Positions 51,076-59,493 of a stretch of 64,000 nt of DNA are shown here, in pieces. A program made the position numbers and the translations under genes. The stretch lies in NCBI RefSeq assembly GCF_900290195.1, contig NZ_OLMF01000004.1:1105501-1169500 (forward strand), in the 5' to 3' direction. Numbering within the stretch: the first letter of the stretch is position 1; the number at the start of each line of letters is the position of its first letter. The notes under the pieces were generated by a model that did not search any database, was not told the origin of the DNA, and was given only the letters and a program-made list of their open reading frames with translations. Source of the DNA: Anaerococcus marasmi. GTDB taxonomy: Bacteria; Bacillota; Clostridia; Tissierellales; Peptoniphilaceae.

Positions 51076-51633
51076 TTGGATACAGCATCATTATTAATAT
51101 TGTCAGTTGGCCTTGCCATGGATGCTTTTGCCGCAAGTATCTGCAAGGGCTTATCTGAGAAGACACATTCTATAAAAAACAGTTTGTCGGTTGGTTTTTG
51201 TTTTGGATTTTTCCAAGCCTTTATGCCAGTTATTGGATTCTTGTTAGGAAGAAGATTTGCGGAAGCTATAAGGGCTATTGATCATTGGATAGCATTTTTC
51301 TTGCTTCTAATCTTAGGCCTTGAGATGATTAAAGCATCAAGAAATGCCTATTGTGAAGTTAATCACGGCTTTGACTTCTTATCCTTATCAAAAATGGGAG
51401 TTGCTACCTCTATCGATGCTCTAGCTGTAGGAGTAGGGCTTGCCTTTTTAAATATAGATATAGTAAAGTCTGCATCTACAATAGGGATCGTAACTGCCCT
51501 TCTTTCAGTAATAGGCTTTAAGATTGGCTCAAAACTTGGCATGAAGAGTAAGCAGATAGCAGAGCTTGCAGGAGGAATAATCCTCATAGGCCTTGGAGCG
51601 AAAATTTTAATCGAACACTTATTTTTACAATAA
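51076..51633 (+). CDS. mntP: Manganese efflux pump MntP
   Basis: A 185-residue membrane protein with six helices. Conserved features are VGLAMDAFAASICKGL at the start and VATSIDALAVGVGLAFL in the second half, each carrying the helix Asp needed for Mn2+. The start codon is TTG, seven bases or less after AAAGGGGG. No yybP-ykoY manganese riboswitch fits in the roughly 70 bp between the preceding terminator and the gene. Confidence 0.93.
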   Translation: MDTASLLILSVGLAMDAFAASICKGLSEKTHSIKNSLSVGFCFGFFQAFMPVIGFLLGRRFAEAIRAIDHWIAFFLLLILGLEMIKASRNAYCEVNHGFDFLSLSKMGVATSIDALAVGVGLAFLNIDIVKSASTIGIVTALLSVIGFKIGSKLGMKSKQIAELAGGIILIGLGAKILIEHLFLQ

Positions 51634-51642
51634 TATCAACTG

Positions 51643-51675
51643 AAAAACTCCCCTTAACGGGGAGCTTTATTTTTA
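51643..51675. terminator. Bidirectional terminator between mntP and the uracil permease
   Basis: CTCCCC / GGGGAG (51648-51653, 51659-51664) is flanked by an A run on the left and a T run on the right. Confidence 0.85.
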
Positions 51676-52938
51676 CTGATTAATTAGATTTAATTTTCTA
51701 AGAAGGGTCATAAGGGCAGAAAGTACAACCGCTACAACTGAAGCTAGGACCATTCCCTGTAGCTCTATTGCTCCAAACTTTAAAGAAAGCCCTGAAAGAC
51801 CTGCTATAAATATTACTGATGTCAAAACTAAGTTATAAGATTTAGAATAATCTACCTTCTGATCTACCAATAGTCTTATACCGCTTGTACCTATCATTCC
51901 ATAAAGTAAGAAGGTAACTCCTCCAATTACATTTCCTGGAATAGTTTGAATAATTGCAGCCAAGGGTCCGAAGAAGGCCATAATTATCGAAATAACTGCA
52001 GCTCCCCCAATAACTTGGACTGAGTAGACTCCTGTAATAGCCATAACTCCGATATTTTCTCCGTAAGTTGTAGTAGGAACACCGCCTACAAGTCCTGATA
52101 GGGCTGATGAGAAGTTATCGGCAAAGATTGATCTGTGTAGACCTGGTTCTTTTAAAAGATCTCTTCCTATGATATTGCTTGTTACTACTTGGTGAGAAAT
52201 ATGCTCGCTCGTGATTACTAGGATTACTGGAAGCATAGCAAGGATTGCACTAGCTGAAAACCTAGGTGCCCTGAAGTTTGGTAGGGTAAATAGGCTTGCT
52301 TCTCTTACGGGAGTAAAGTCTACCATACCGAAAAATACCGCAGCAATATAGCCTACTACAATTGAGATTAAGATTGGAATTGTTGAGAAGAATCCCTTAA
52401 AGGCAACTGAACCGATGATTGCTGTAAATAGTGTTATAAAAAAGACCAAAAAGTCCTTAGAACTTGCTGTATCTGTCATAAGATTGGCCCCAATTGTTCC
52501 TCCTGTTACAGTATTTCCAGCAAGCTCAAAACCTATAAGGGCAACAACTGCTCCCATAGCTGCAGGTGGAAGAAGGACATCTATCCAACCTGTACCAAAC
52601 TTATATATTATATAAGCTAAGATACAGCCGACAATTCCGACCACAATAAAAGCACCCTGAGCATATTGGAAACCTTCGCTTGCGATAATAGCTGTACCTG
52701 GAGCTAAAAATGCGAATGAAGAACCCAAATAAGCAGGTGCTTTTTGTTTAGTAATTAATATAAATAATAAAGTTCCGATACCGTTCATCAATAATACGAT
52801 ACCTGGATTAATGCCAAATAAAATAGGAACTAGGACACTAGCGCCAAACATTGCAAAAGTATGTTGGATCGACAAGGGTAACAATAATTTTAATGGAACT
52901 TTTTCTTCTACTTTGTAAATTTTCTTAGAATTTTTCAT
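51673..52938 (-). CDS. uraA: Uracil/xanthine permease (NCS2 family)
   Basis: A 421-residue transporter with 14 expected helices. The family signatures are SIQHTFAMFGASVLVPILFG at the start, AYLGSSFAFLAP and PTTTYGENIGVMAITGVYS (the UraA-type signature). The glutamate in TYGEN and the one in ITSEHISHQ are the uracil-coordinating residues in UraA. The short leader (about 20 nt) leaves no room for a PyrR attenuator. Confidence 0.92.
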   Translation of the reverse strand: MKNSKKIYKVEEKVPLKLLLPLSIQHTFAMFGASVLVPILFGINPGIVLLMNGIGTLLFILITKQKAPAYLGSSFAFLAPGTAIIASEGFQYAQGAFIVVGIVGCILAYIIYKFGTGWIDVLLPPAAMGAVVALIGFELAGNTVTGGTIGANLMTDTASSKDFLVFFITLFTAIIGSVAFKGFFSTIPILISIVVGYIAAVFFGMVDFTPVREASLFTLPNFRAPRFSASAILAMLPVILVITSEHISHQVVTSNIIGRDLLKEPGLHRSIFADNFSSALSGLVGGVPTTTYGENIGVMAITGVYSVQVIGGAAVISIIMAFFGPLAAIIQTIPGNVIGGVTFLLYGMIGTSGIRLLVDQKVDYSKSYNLVLTSVIFIAGLSGLSLKFGAIELQGMVLASVVAVVLSALMTLLRKLNLINQ

Positions 52939-52964
52939 AATACCTCCCTAAATTTCCACATGAT

Positions 52965-52993
52965 ATTGTAGCAAAATAGAGAGGACTTGTCAA
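52965..52993 (-). promoter_or_regulatory. Consensus promoter of the uracil permease gene
   Basis: Perfect TTGACA (52988-52993 on the minus strand), 17-bp spacer, TACAAT (52965-52970). Confidence 0.88.
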
Positions 52994-53035
52994 ACTATAT
53001 CATTAAAATAAATTTCTATCTAAATATCTTTTTAT

Positions 53036-53545
53036 TTATTTTTCACAAACTAATTCGACAATATTATCCTCTATCCCAATAACTTTAAAACCTAGGTCTA
53101 TATGGATTTTATAAGCATATGTTCGTGTTTTCTCAAAATTATTATGAAGATATTCTATATTTTCAAAGGAAAAAGCCTTATCGATTAAAAGTTTTAGACC
53201 AGCCTTACCGTAACCCTGTCCCCTATACTCATTTTTAATTACAATACCTATGTCCCTGGTGCGAAATCCTAAGCTTGAAGGGTGAAAATTTACATCACCT
53301 ACAAATTTTTTTAATTCTTCATCATAGATATAGGCGTAAAAATAATCACCTGGATTAAAAAAATAAATATCATACCGTCTTTCCCGATAGCTTCTATCGG
53401 GAATTATGCAGCCTGTAGTCTTATCATAGCCAGCAAATTGCAGATCATATCCTTTGTTGTAAGCCATAGTAAGAGGATCATTTAATAGAATTTTGGCAAA
53501 ATCTAATTCATTTTCTTTTGGTATATATAATTTTATATTATTCAT
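53036..53545 (-). CDS. GNAT-family N-acetyltransferase
   Basis: A 169-residue acetyltransferase. The acetyl-CoA site lies in GIVIKNEYRGQGYGKAGLKLLID (R-G-x-G-x-G). A short C-terminal strand (GFKVIGIEDNIVEL) completes the RimJ/RimL-like fold. The substrate is unknown. The start overlaps the methyltransferase gene by four bases. Confidence 0.85.
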   Translation of the reverse strand: MNNIKLYIPKENELDFAKILLNDPLTMAYNKGYDLQFAGYDKTTGCIIPDRSYRERRYDIYFFNPGDYFYAYIYDEELKKFVGDVNFHPSSLGFRTRDIGIVIKNEYRGQGYGKAGLKLLIDKAFSFENIEYLHNNFEKTRTYAYKIHIDLGFKVIGIEDNIVELVCEK

Positions 53546-54345
53546 TTTTTATTCTCACACACAAAAAGCAAGTGGTTACTAGCTCCTAGTGTTTCTGGAT
53601 TTTTGCAATTATTAAGGTGGAAGGCTAGATAATTATTAAATGATTCTTCCGCCATTTCTTCCAATTTTTGGCTTAAAATCTCAGCAAAGCCATCGCTTGC
53701 AACTATTTCTTTTATAGTTAAACCTGCTTTTTCAATCATTTCTTTCGCTTCATTTAATTTGAAAAATACAAAAGGTCTATCTATTAATCTCTGCTTTTCG
53801 CTAATATAAGAATCACTAGAAAAAATATTTGTGTTATAATTAATAGTTTCACTTATTAGGACAGTGTCGTGATTTATAAAAGATATTAATATATAACCAT
53901 CATCTTTGCACACTCTTTTTGCCTGTCTAAACACATCTCTTCTGTCTTCTTCCTTGGATAGATGATACATTGGACCAAACAAAAGCACTATATCAAAATA
54001 ATTTGATTCTAGATCTTTTAGGTCATAAGAGGACTTATTATAGGCTTTTATCTTGGCAAAGGCTTTTGACCTAGATTTTAAAAGTTTAAAATTTGAAGAT
54101 GATGGCTCAAAGGCTACTATCTCACAAGCTTTTTGACCTAGTGGAAGGGTATAGGCTCCTGTTCCAGCACCAACATCAAGGATTTTTGAGTCTGAACTAA
54201 TTAGTTTTTCTATTTCTTTTAGAGTAGTTATTTTTTCTACAAGACCAGTTCTTGATTTAAGGCGTTTATCTTCATCAAATACCTTATATAATTCTTCGTT
54301 CCTATCTAAGTCGTTATCAATTTTTAAAATCTCGCTCATATCCAT
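53542..54345 (-). CDS. Class I SAM-dependent methyltransferase
   Basis: A 267-residue methyltransferase. Motif I is KILDVGAGTGAYTLPLG, followed by the acidic strand end IVAFEPSS and motif IV FDIVLLFGPMYHLSKEED. A helical cap sits in the second half. The acceptor is not predictable, though HLxxEEDR enzymes of this kind often act on small molecules. Coupled with the GNAT gene. Confidence 0.85.
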   Translation of the reverse strand: MDMSEILKIDNDLDRNEELYKVFDEDKRLKSRTGLVEKITTLKEIEKLISSDSKILDVGAGTGAYTLPLGQKACEIVAFEPSSSNFKLLKSRSKAFAKIKAYNKSSYDLKDLESNYFDIVLLFGPMYHLSKEEDRRDVFRQAKRVCKDDGYILISFINHDTVLISETINYNTNIFSSDSYISEKQRLIDRPFVFFKLNEAKEMIEKAGLTIKEIVASDGFAEILSQKLEEMAEESFNNYLAFHLNNCKNPETLGASNHLLFVCENKK

Positions 54346-54485
54346 ATCATAACTCCTTTAAAATTAATGTACCTTGTTAAAATATTTATTCTATATTATA
54401 TGTAAATATCCTTAATCAAAAACTGTAAAACTTTCTTCATAGGTAAATTAAGAGTTGGAAACTATTTTCTAACGAACTTAAATAT

Positions 54486-54513
54486 TTGAAAATTAAAGGA
54501 TAAAATATATAAT
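54486..54513 (+). promoter_or_regulatory. Promoter of the candidate small RNA
   Basis: TTGAAA (54486-54491), 16-bp spacer, TATAAT (54508-54513). Confidence 0.7.
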
Positions 54514-54520
54514 ATCATTA

Positions 54521-54642
54521 GGAGAAGCAAGCTTTTCAATCTCCAAAAAAGCCCTTGATTAAACTTCAAGGAAATGTAGAGTATGAATCTTCATGAGATT
54601 CAAGACAAGGCAGTAGGTGCGAACTACTGCCTTGTCTTTTAC
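54521..54642 (+). ncRNA. Candidate structured small RNA, about 120 nt
   Basis: It follows a strong promoter and contains no clear gene. It can form four successive hairpins: GGAG...CTCC with inner GAAG/CTTTTC (54521-54544), CCTTGA/TCAAGG (54553-54571), TGAATCT/AGATTCA (54584-54602), and a perfect 15-bp terminator stem (54602-54616 with 54624-54638) followed by TTACTTGTTTTT. The next gene is on the other strand, so it is not a leader. It matches no RNA family I know. An ATG at 54583 opens a frame through the terminator but has no good ribosome site. Confidence 0.55.
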
Positions 54643-54748
54643 TTGTTTTTGCTTTTTTATCTATATATCTAATGATATATTTCCTAAATAAAAATCGACA
54701 AATCCTAACTTAGTGGACTTGCCGATCTCAAAAGCTTTATGGTTTATT

Positions 54749-54943
54749 TTACAAAAGGTCTTCGCCTTTTACTGCATCTATTATTTCGTCTTTTATATCA
54801 TCTACCTTATCTTTAACTTCGTCCATCTTATTATTGTTTTTGAGGTATAGATAAGCTCCTACTGCTGTTGCAGCAGCTGTAAATAGTACTTTTCCTACTG
54901 TATTTTCTTCTTTTCTTCCTCTATTGTTTCTATAATCAAACAT
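54749..54943 (-). CDS. Small YtxH-like membrane protein
   Basis: A 64-residue protein. A basic N terminus (DYRNNRGRKEEN) is followed by one transmembrane helix (VGKVLFTAAATAVGAYLYL) and an amphipathic charged helix (KMDEVKDKVDDIKDEIIDAVKG). This is the YtxH/general-stress protein pattern. Such proteins are often stress-induced, but the role is unknown. Confidence 0.65.
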   Translation of the reverse strand: MFDYRNNRGRKEENTVGKVLFTAAATAVGAYLYLKNNNKMDEVKDKVDDIKDEIIDAVKGEDLL

Positions 54944-55085
54944 TTCTGCCTCTTTCTTTAATTTTCAAAAGAGTAGATCTTCTACCCTAGTTGGCCTTTC
55001 TTTCTATATCTTGATTATACTTTCCATATTATTGATTTTCAAATTAGTTTATATTAATTTATATGTTTTTGTTTTTAACTTATCT

Positions 55086-56291
55086 TTAATCTTCTCTTAC
55101 AAGTGGCATAGACATACATCTTGGTCCTCCCCTACCTACAGTTAGGGTTGATGAGTCAAGCTTTATTACTTCTATGCCGTTTAGCTCGAGCATTTGGTTG
55201 GTCACGGTATTTCTCTTATAGACTATTACCTTGCCTGGAGCGATAGCTAGGGTGTTTGATCCATCTGTCCATTGTTCTCTAAGGGCTGCTATTGGATCTC
55301 CGCCGCCACATGGAAGCAGTTTTATTTCATCTAGCTTTAGGGCATCTTTTAAAAGGTCGTCTAGAGATTTTTCTATAATCTCTTCCATAATCCTATCATC
55401 TTTTTTGCTAAATTTAATAGCATGGAAAGTAGAAATTATTCCAGGATGGTAGGTGAAGGTGTCATAATCGATTTGAGTAAAGACAGTATCTAGGTGCATG
55501 TAGGCTCTTTCATTGGGGATGTTTATTGCAATAATTTCTTTAATCTTGGACTCCTCATCAAATAAGATATTGTGAGCAAGGTCCTTGATTGCCGCTAGTT
55601 GAGTTCTTTGACTTATGCCAATCATCAAGAGATTTTCATTTATATTTAATATATCTCCACCTTCTATATGGTATCTATTTCCCCTACCATAATAATTCTT
55701 AGTCCCCTTGTAATCCTTGTGGTAGTTAAATATATAGTCAGCATATATTGTCTCTCTTGATCTTGTAACTGAATACATGGTGTTGATGGATACTCCCTTT
55801 CCTATTGTGGAGAAAGGATCTCTGGTAAAGTAAAGATTTGGCATAGGATTTATGGCGGTGTATTTATAGTCAAATAGGACGTGGTCATTTTTGATTCCTA
55901 GCTCATTTAGGGTAAGGCCTGCCATAGTCTTTAGGACGAATTCTTTATCATCTTTTATAGATTCTAATAACTTTTTCGCCTCACTAAGGACTATTTCATC
56001 TTCTATATCTGCCTCTTTAAGGTATTGGTCAAGAAATTTTTCTTTAAGCTCCTTACTATCTTTTAAAGTCTCTGCCATCAAGTCTTCTAGATAAACTACC
56101 TCTACTCCCTCATTTCTAAAAATCTTAGCAAATTCGTCGTGCTCTTCCTTGGCCTTGTCTAGGTCAGGTATGTCGTCAAAGAGTAACTCGTCCAAGGCAT
56201 TTGGTGTAAGATTTAGTAGCTCATCGCCTGGCCTATGTACGAGGACCTTCTTGAGTTTGTTGATTTCGTTATTTACGTTGATATTATTCAT
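55086..56291 (-). CDS. arcA: Arginine deiminase
   Basis: A 401-residue hydrolase converting arginine to citrulline and ammonia, the first step of ATP-yielding arginine fermentation and of acid tolerance. Motifs are LKKVLVHRPGDELLNLTP near the start, MPNLYFTRDPFSTIG, RYHIEGGDIL, and HLDTVFTQID with the active His. The nucleophile Cys is in RGGPRCMSMPLVRED at the C terminus. arcB and arcC are not adjacent. The transcript begins with a leader terminator. Confidence 0.96.
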   Translation of the reverse strand: MNNINVNNEINKLKKVLVHRPGDELLNLTPNALDELLFDDIPDLDKAKEEHDEFAKIFRNEGVEVVYLEDLMAETLKDSKELKEKFLDQYLKEADIEDEIVLSEAKKLLESIKDDKEFVLKTMAGLTLNELGIKNDHVLFDYKYTAINPMPNLYFTRDPFSTIGKGVSINTMYSVTRSRETIYADYIFNYHKDYKGTKNYYGRGNRYHIEGGDILNINENLLMIGISQRTQLAAIKDLAHNILFDEESKIKEIIAINIPNERAYMHLDTVFTQIDYDTFTYHPGIISTFHAIKFSKKDDRIMEEIIEKSLDDLLKDALKLDEIKLLPCGGGDPIAALREQWTDGSNTLAIAPGKVIVYKRNTVTNQMLELNGIEVIKLDSSTLTVGRGGPRCMSMPLVRED

Positions 56292-56312
56292 ATTTTCTCC
56301 TTAAATATCCTT

Positions 56313-56394
56313 AAAAAAAGGCAGTTTCTTTCTCAAAAAACTACCTATAATCAATTAGCCCAGCCAACATCTTTAATTTTATATCTTAATTATA
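56313..56394 (-). promoter_or_regulatory. arcA leader with promoter -10 and intrinsic terminator
   Basis: On the minus strand a TATAAT (56389-56394) leads into a leader of about 90 nt. Within it AGGTAGTTT / AAACTGCCT (56338-56346, 56319-56327; one G-U) is followed by a run of seven Ts, 20 bp before the AGGAG of arcA. No other leftward gene lies upstream, so the hairpin is an attenuator of arcA itself. Confidence 0.7.
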
Positions 56395-56499
56395 CCCAAA
56401 ATTCTGACAAAAGAAAAGCTTACCATCGTCTAAACTTGCAAACTTACTTAATTCAAATATAATGTGAATTAGATATATCTTATACTAGGAGGGAAACTA

Positions 56500-57630
56500 A
56501 TGAAAAAATTTAATATAGCATCTCTTATGCTTGCGACAGCTTTAGTCCTAAGCGCATGTGGAAACACAGCTGACAAAGAAGTTGACAAGAAAGAAGATAC
56601 TAAGGTAGAAGAATCTGCCGAAAACAAAGACGATAAGGCTACTGATAACAAAGATGAAGCCGACAAGGAAGAGGAAAAGGTCGAAGAAGTTAAGCCAGAA
56701 AATGCTGAACAAGCTGAAGGCAATGTAATTCTTCACAGGGGCTATCCAAAAAGCGAAGGAGCCAGATCTTTCCCTCGTATAGTTGTTGCAACAAGTGGAG
56801 ATAAGATTGTTGGAGTATCAATCGACGAATACCAATACGCTGGAGACGATAAGGGCTATCAAGCTACACCAAATTCTGATAAGGGATTTGGAGAAGGAAC
56901 AGCTGAAGGAAAAATACTTATCTCAAAGATGGATAACGAAGAGCAATATTCATCAGAAATGAAGGAAGCAGGATCTCCTACAAGTCTTAAGGAAACTTAC
57001 GAAGGAATATCTCAGTTCGTAAAGGGTAAAACAATCGAAGAAGTTGAAACCTTCCTAAAAGACAATAGTGAAGACGAAATAATCGAAGCTGTAACAGGAG
57101 CAACATTCAAGTCAACTCCTGCCCTACTAAACCACGTAGTAACAGTTGCAAGAGATGACCAATTCCTATCTGTAGGACATGCAGAAAATCCAGAAGATAT
57201 TACATTTAAGGCTGTTACAGGTGCTCCTCACGGAGACAAATCATTTGCTGATTGCGTTCTAGCTATGGAAGGCGATAAGATCATCGCAGCAAGCTTCGAC
57301 GAATTCCAATACATGGAAGATTCTGAAGGAATCACAAATGCAGAAGATGACTTTACTCAAGGCTATGCTGATAGCAACAAGGCCCTAGTTTCTAAGCTAG
57401 AAAATAACGATAAATATTCGTCTCTAATGACAGAAAAAGCTCAATCAACAGTTTCAATCAAAGACAACTTTGAAGCAATCGAAAAATTCGTTGCTGGAAA
57501 GACTGCAGCAGAAATTGAAGAAGCTATAGCAGCTAAAAACGAAGACGGAACAATTGATTCTGTAACAGGAGCAACCCTAAAAGATACAGCAAATTACCTA
57601 CAACTTATAGTAGATGCTGCAAACAAATAA
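56500..57630 (+). CDS. Lipoprotein with two FMN-binding-like repeats
   Basis: A 376-residue lipoprotein. The lipobox is LSACGN (Cys21), and a charged tether runs to about 75. Two repeats of about 140 residues each follow. Each has FxRIVVATSGDKI- or ADCVLAMEGDKI-type strands, IDEYQY or FDEFQY, a KxxYSSxM helix, and a closing EAVTGATFKST or DSVTGATLKDT. The closing motif resembles the SGATxT flavinylation motif of FMN-bind domains, but lysine occupies the expected acceptor position in both copies. It may bind a cofactor or ligand outside the cell without covalent FMN. Highly expressed-looking, with AGGAGGG before the ATG. Confidence 0.7.
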   Translation: MKKFNIASLMLATALVLSACGNTADKEVDKKEDTKVEESAENKDDKATDNKDEADKEEEKVEEVKPENAEQAEGNVILHRGYPKSEGARSFPRIVVATSGDKIVGVSIDEYQYAGDDKGYQATPNSDKGFGEGTAEGKILISKMDNEEQYSSEMKEAGSPTSLKETYEGISQFVKGKTIEEVETFLKDNSEDEIIEAVTGATFKSTPALLNHVVTVARDDQFLSVGHAENPEDITFKAVTGAPHGDKSFADCVLAMEGDKIIAASFDEFQYMEDSEGITNAEDDFTQGYADSNKALVSKLENNDKYSSLMTEKAQSTVSIKDNFEAIEKFVAGKTAAEIEEAIAAKNEDGTIDSVTGATLKDTANYLQLIVDAANK

Positions 57631-57642
57631 GTCTATTAAGTC

Positions 57643-57668
57643 AAGGGCACATATGCCTTTGGCTTTTT
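57643..57668 (+). terminator. Terminator after the repeat lipoprotein
   Basis: AAGGGCA / TGCCTTT (one G-U) is followed by GGCTTTTTGC. Confidence 0.6.
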
Positions 57669-57823
57669 GCTTGCGAATTTTTCGATTTATAAAATTTTGC
57701 GTTAATCTTCATTTCCCCTATTTGGGAATTCAAAAAAGGAAAGCGAGATTTCCTATATATTATCGCTTTGTCTTGGTGATTAAATATCATACAATTATGA
57801 TATAATGTATATAGGAGGCTCTT

Positions 57824-58078
57824 ATGAAATTTTCTGATGAAAATCTATATACTATGTCCGAAGCTAATTCTAATTTTTCGAAAATAACGAGGGCGGCTGA
57901 TCGAAATGGTTATGCTGCAATTATCAAAAATAGCAAGATATCTTATGTCCTACTACCCTATGATATGGTAAAGACAGAAGAAATTCTTATGGGCGAGGAT
58001 ATGGAAGAAGTTGCGAGAAGACTTATTGAAAAGATAAAAGACGAATATAATATCCAGCTCAAGCTAGATATTGAGTAA
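57824..58078 (+). CDS. Phd/YefM-like antitoxin, apparently orphan
   Basis: An 84-residue protein with the Phd/YefM N-terminal fold: SEANSNFSKITRAADRNGYAAIIKNSKISYVLLPYDMV corresponds to the DNA-binding beta-alpha domain. The C-terminal helix (EEVARRLIEKIKDEYNIQL) would wrap the toxin. No RelE/Doc-type toxin ORF follows; the next gene is on the other strand 47 bases away. It may be a lone regulator or a relic. AGGAGG precedes the ATG, with TATAAT just upstream. Confidence 0.75.
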   Translation: MKFSDENLYTMSEANSNFSKITRAADRNGYAAIIKNSKISYVLLPYDMVKTEEILMGEDMEEVARRLIEKIKDEYNIQLKLDIE

Positions 58079-58079
58079 A

Positions 58080-58115
58080 GAAAAACAGGCAAGATTATTA
58101 TTTCTCGCCTGTTTC
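58080..58115. terminator. Terminator shared by the antitoxin and Ugp operons
   Basis: AACAGGC / GCCTGTT (58084-58090, 58107-58113) has T-rich tails on both strands. Confidence 0.75.
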
Positions 58116-58124
58116 TCTTTAACT

Positions 58125-59444
58125 TTATTGAGCTTCAAAGTCTGCTTTAAATTGTGGTGCGAATGCTTCAAGCTCTGCCTTAACGTCTGCATTTGGATTT
58201 GAAAGGATGCTTTCAAGTAAGCTTGCTACGTCGTTGTAGGCTTGTTGGCTTCCTGGAACAAGTGGTCTAGAGAATAACTTCTCACTTGCATCATCTAGGA
58301 TTGGAGCAATCTTAGAGTCAGATGATTTGTACTTGTCATCTGTTACAGCAGATTTCCTAGCTGGCATGTAGCCTGTTGCTAGAGCAAAGTCGATTTGGCC
58401 ATCCTTGCTAGATAGGTATTTGATATAATCAAAAGCTGCTTTCTTTTCTTCATCACTAGCTTTGTCAAACATATAGATATTTGTACCTTGTTGGAAGGCT
58501 TTTTCTGCTGGATAAGGAGCTGCTTCGTATTCGAACTTGCCGTCTACCCCTTCTTTAATATATACTTCACCAGCGTTTGAACCGATGTAGGCGCCTGCTT
58601 GCTCATTAGCAAATGGGCCTGACATATATTGGTCAGTTCCCGCGATTCTAAAGTAACCTTCTTTGATTCCTTCTAGATAATATTCAACTGCTTCTACTGA
58701 TTCAGGACCTGCTACATCTAGATCCTTATCAAAATCTATGCCCTTGTTTTTAAGGTAAGTGATGTAGAAGTTTGATAGAGAGTCGAAACCAACTCCTGGT
58801 ATTCCCTTTTCTTCGTAAATTTTCTTTGATACTTCCTTAAGCTCTTCGTAGTTTGTTGGAACCTTAAGTCCTAGTTCATCGAAGAGGTCTTTGTTGTACC
58901 AAAATACTTCTGTTGACTTGTTAAATGGAAGTCCTTCGATCTTGCCATCATGTTCGATTTCATCCCTTATACCTGGGAAGATATCATCGTAATCATCAAT
59001 ACCATCTTTTACATAGTCTGTAAGATCTGCTATCATATTAGCATCTTTGAATTGAAGCATCCAGTCAGGATAAGCTTGAGTTATTGTTGGAAGTTCCTTT
59101 GGTGATTGCATAGATGCAACGAGGATTTGGTTTAAGTCTCCGTAATTTCCTTGACCTTGAAGGGTAACCTTGATATTTGGGTTTTCTTCTTCAAATTTCT
59201 TAGTCACATCTTCAAGAGCTTCGCCTTGGCCTCCACCCATAGCGTGCCAGAATACTATTTCTGTTTCACCTTCCGCCTTGTCTTCTTCTTTTTCTTCTTC
59301 CTTCTTGTCATCTTTAGCTTGATCAGCACTTTCTTCTACCTTGCTGTCAGCCTTTTCTTCACTTGCGTCTTCATTAGATCCGCATGCTGTGAATACTCCA
59401 AGTGACAAAACTAGAGCCATTAACAACGATAATTTCTTTTTCAT
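58125..59444 (-). CDS. UgpB-like extracellular solute-binding lipoprotein
   Basis: About 439 residues from the ATG at 59444, chosen because it begins a clean signal peptide (MKKKLSLLMALVLSLGVFTACG, lipobox Cys); the frame stays open further upstream without a proper start. An acidic tether follows. The family-1 solute-binding domain shows EIVFWHAMGGGQGEALEDV, YPDWMLQFKDANMIADL, FNKSTEVFWYNKDLFDELGL and KAAFDYIKYLSSKDGQ. The HAMGG opening is typical of glycerol-3-phosphate/glycerophosphodiester binders (UgpB). Last gene of the five-gene importer operon. Confidence 0.88.
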   Translation of the reverse strand: MKKKLSLLMALVLSLGVFTACGSNEDASEEKADSKVEESADQAKDDKKEEEKEEDKAEGETEIVFWHAMGGGQGEALEDVTKKFEEENPNIKVTLQGQGNYGDLNQILVASMQSPKELPTITQAYPDWMLQFKDANMIADLTDYVKDGIDDYDDIFPGIRDEIEHDGKIEGLPFNKSTEVFWYNKDLFDELGLKVPTNYEELKEVSKKIYEEKGIPGVGFDSLSNFYITYLKNKGIDFDKDLDVAGPESVEAVEYYLEGIKEGYFRIAGTDQYMSGPFANEQAGAYIGSNAGEVYIKEGVDGKFEYEAAPYPAEKAFQQGTNIYMFDKASDEEKKAAFDYIKYLSSKDGQIDFALATGYMPARKSAVTDDKYKSSDSKIAPILDDASEKLFSRPLVPGSQQAYNDVASLLESILSNPNADVKAELEAFAPQFKADFEAQ

Positions 59445-59493
59445 AAAATCTCCTTTGTTATATTTTCCTTCATTAATATTATATACCATTTTT

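Noticed and set aside
54583-54680. Small ORF running through the candidate RNA's terminator
   Set aside because: The ribosome site is poor and the frame crosses a 15-bp stem; the structured-RNA reading explains the sequence better.
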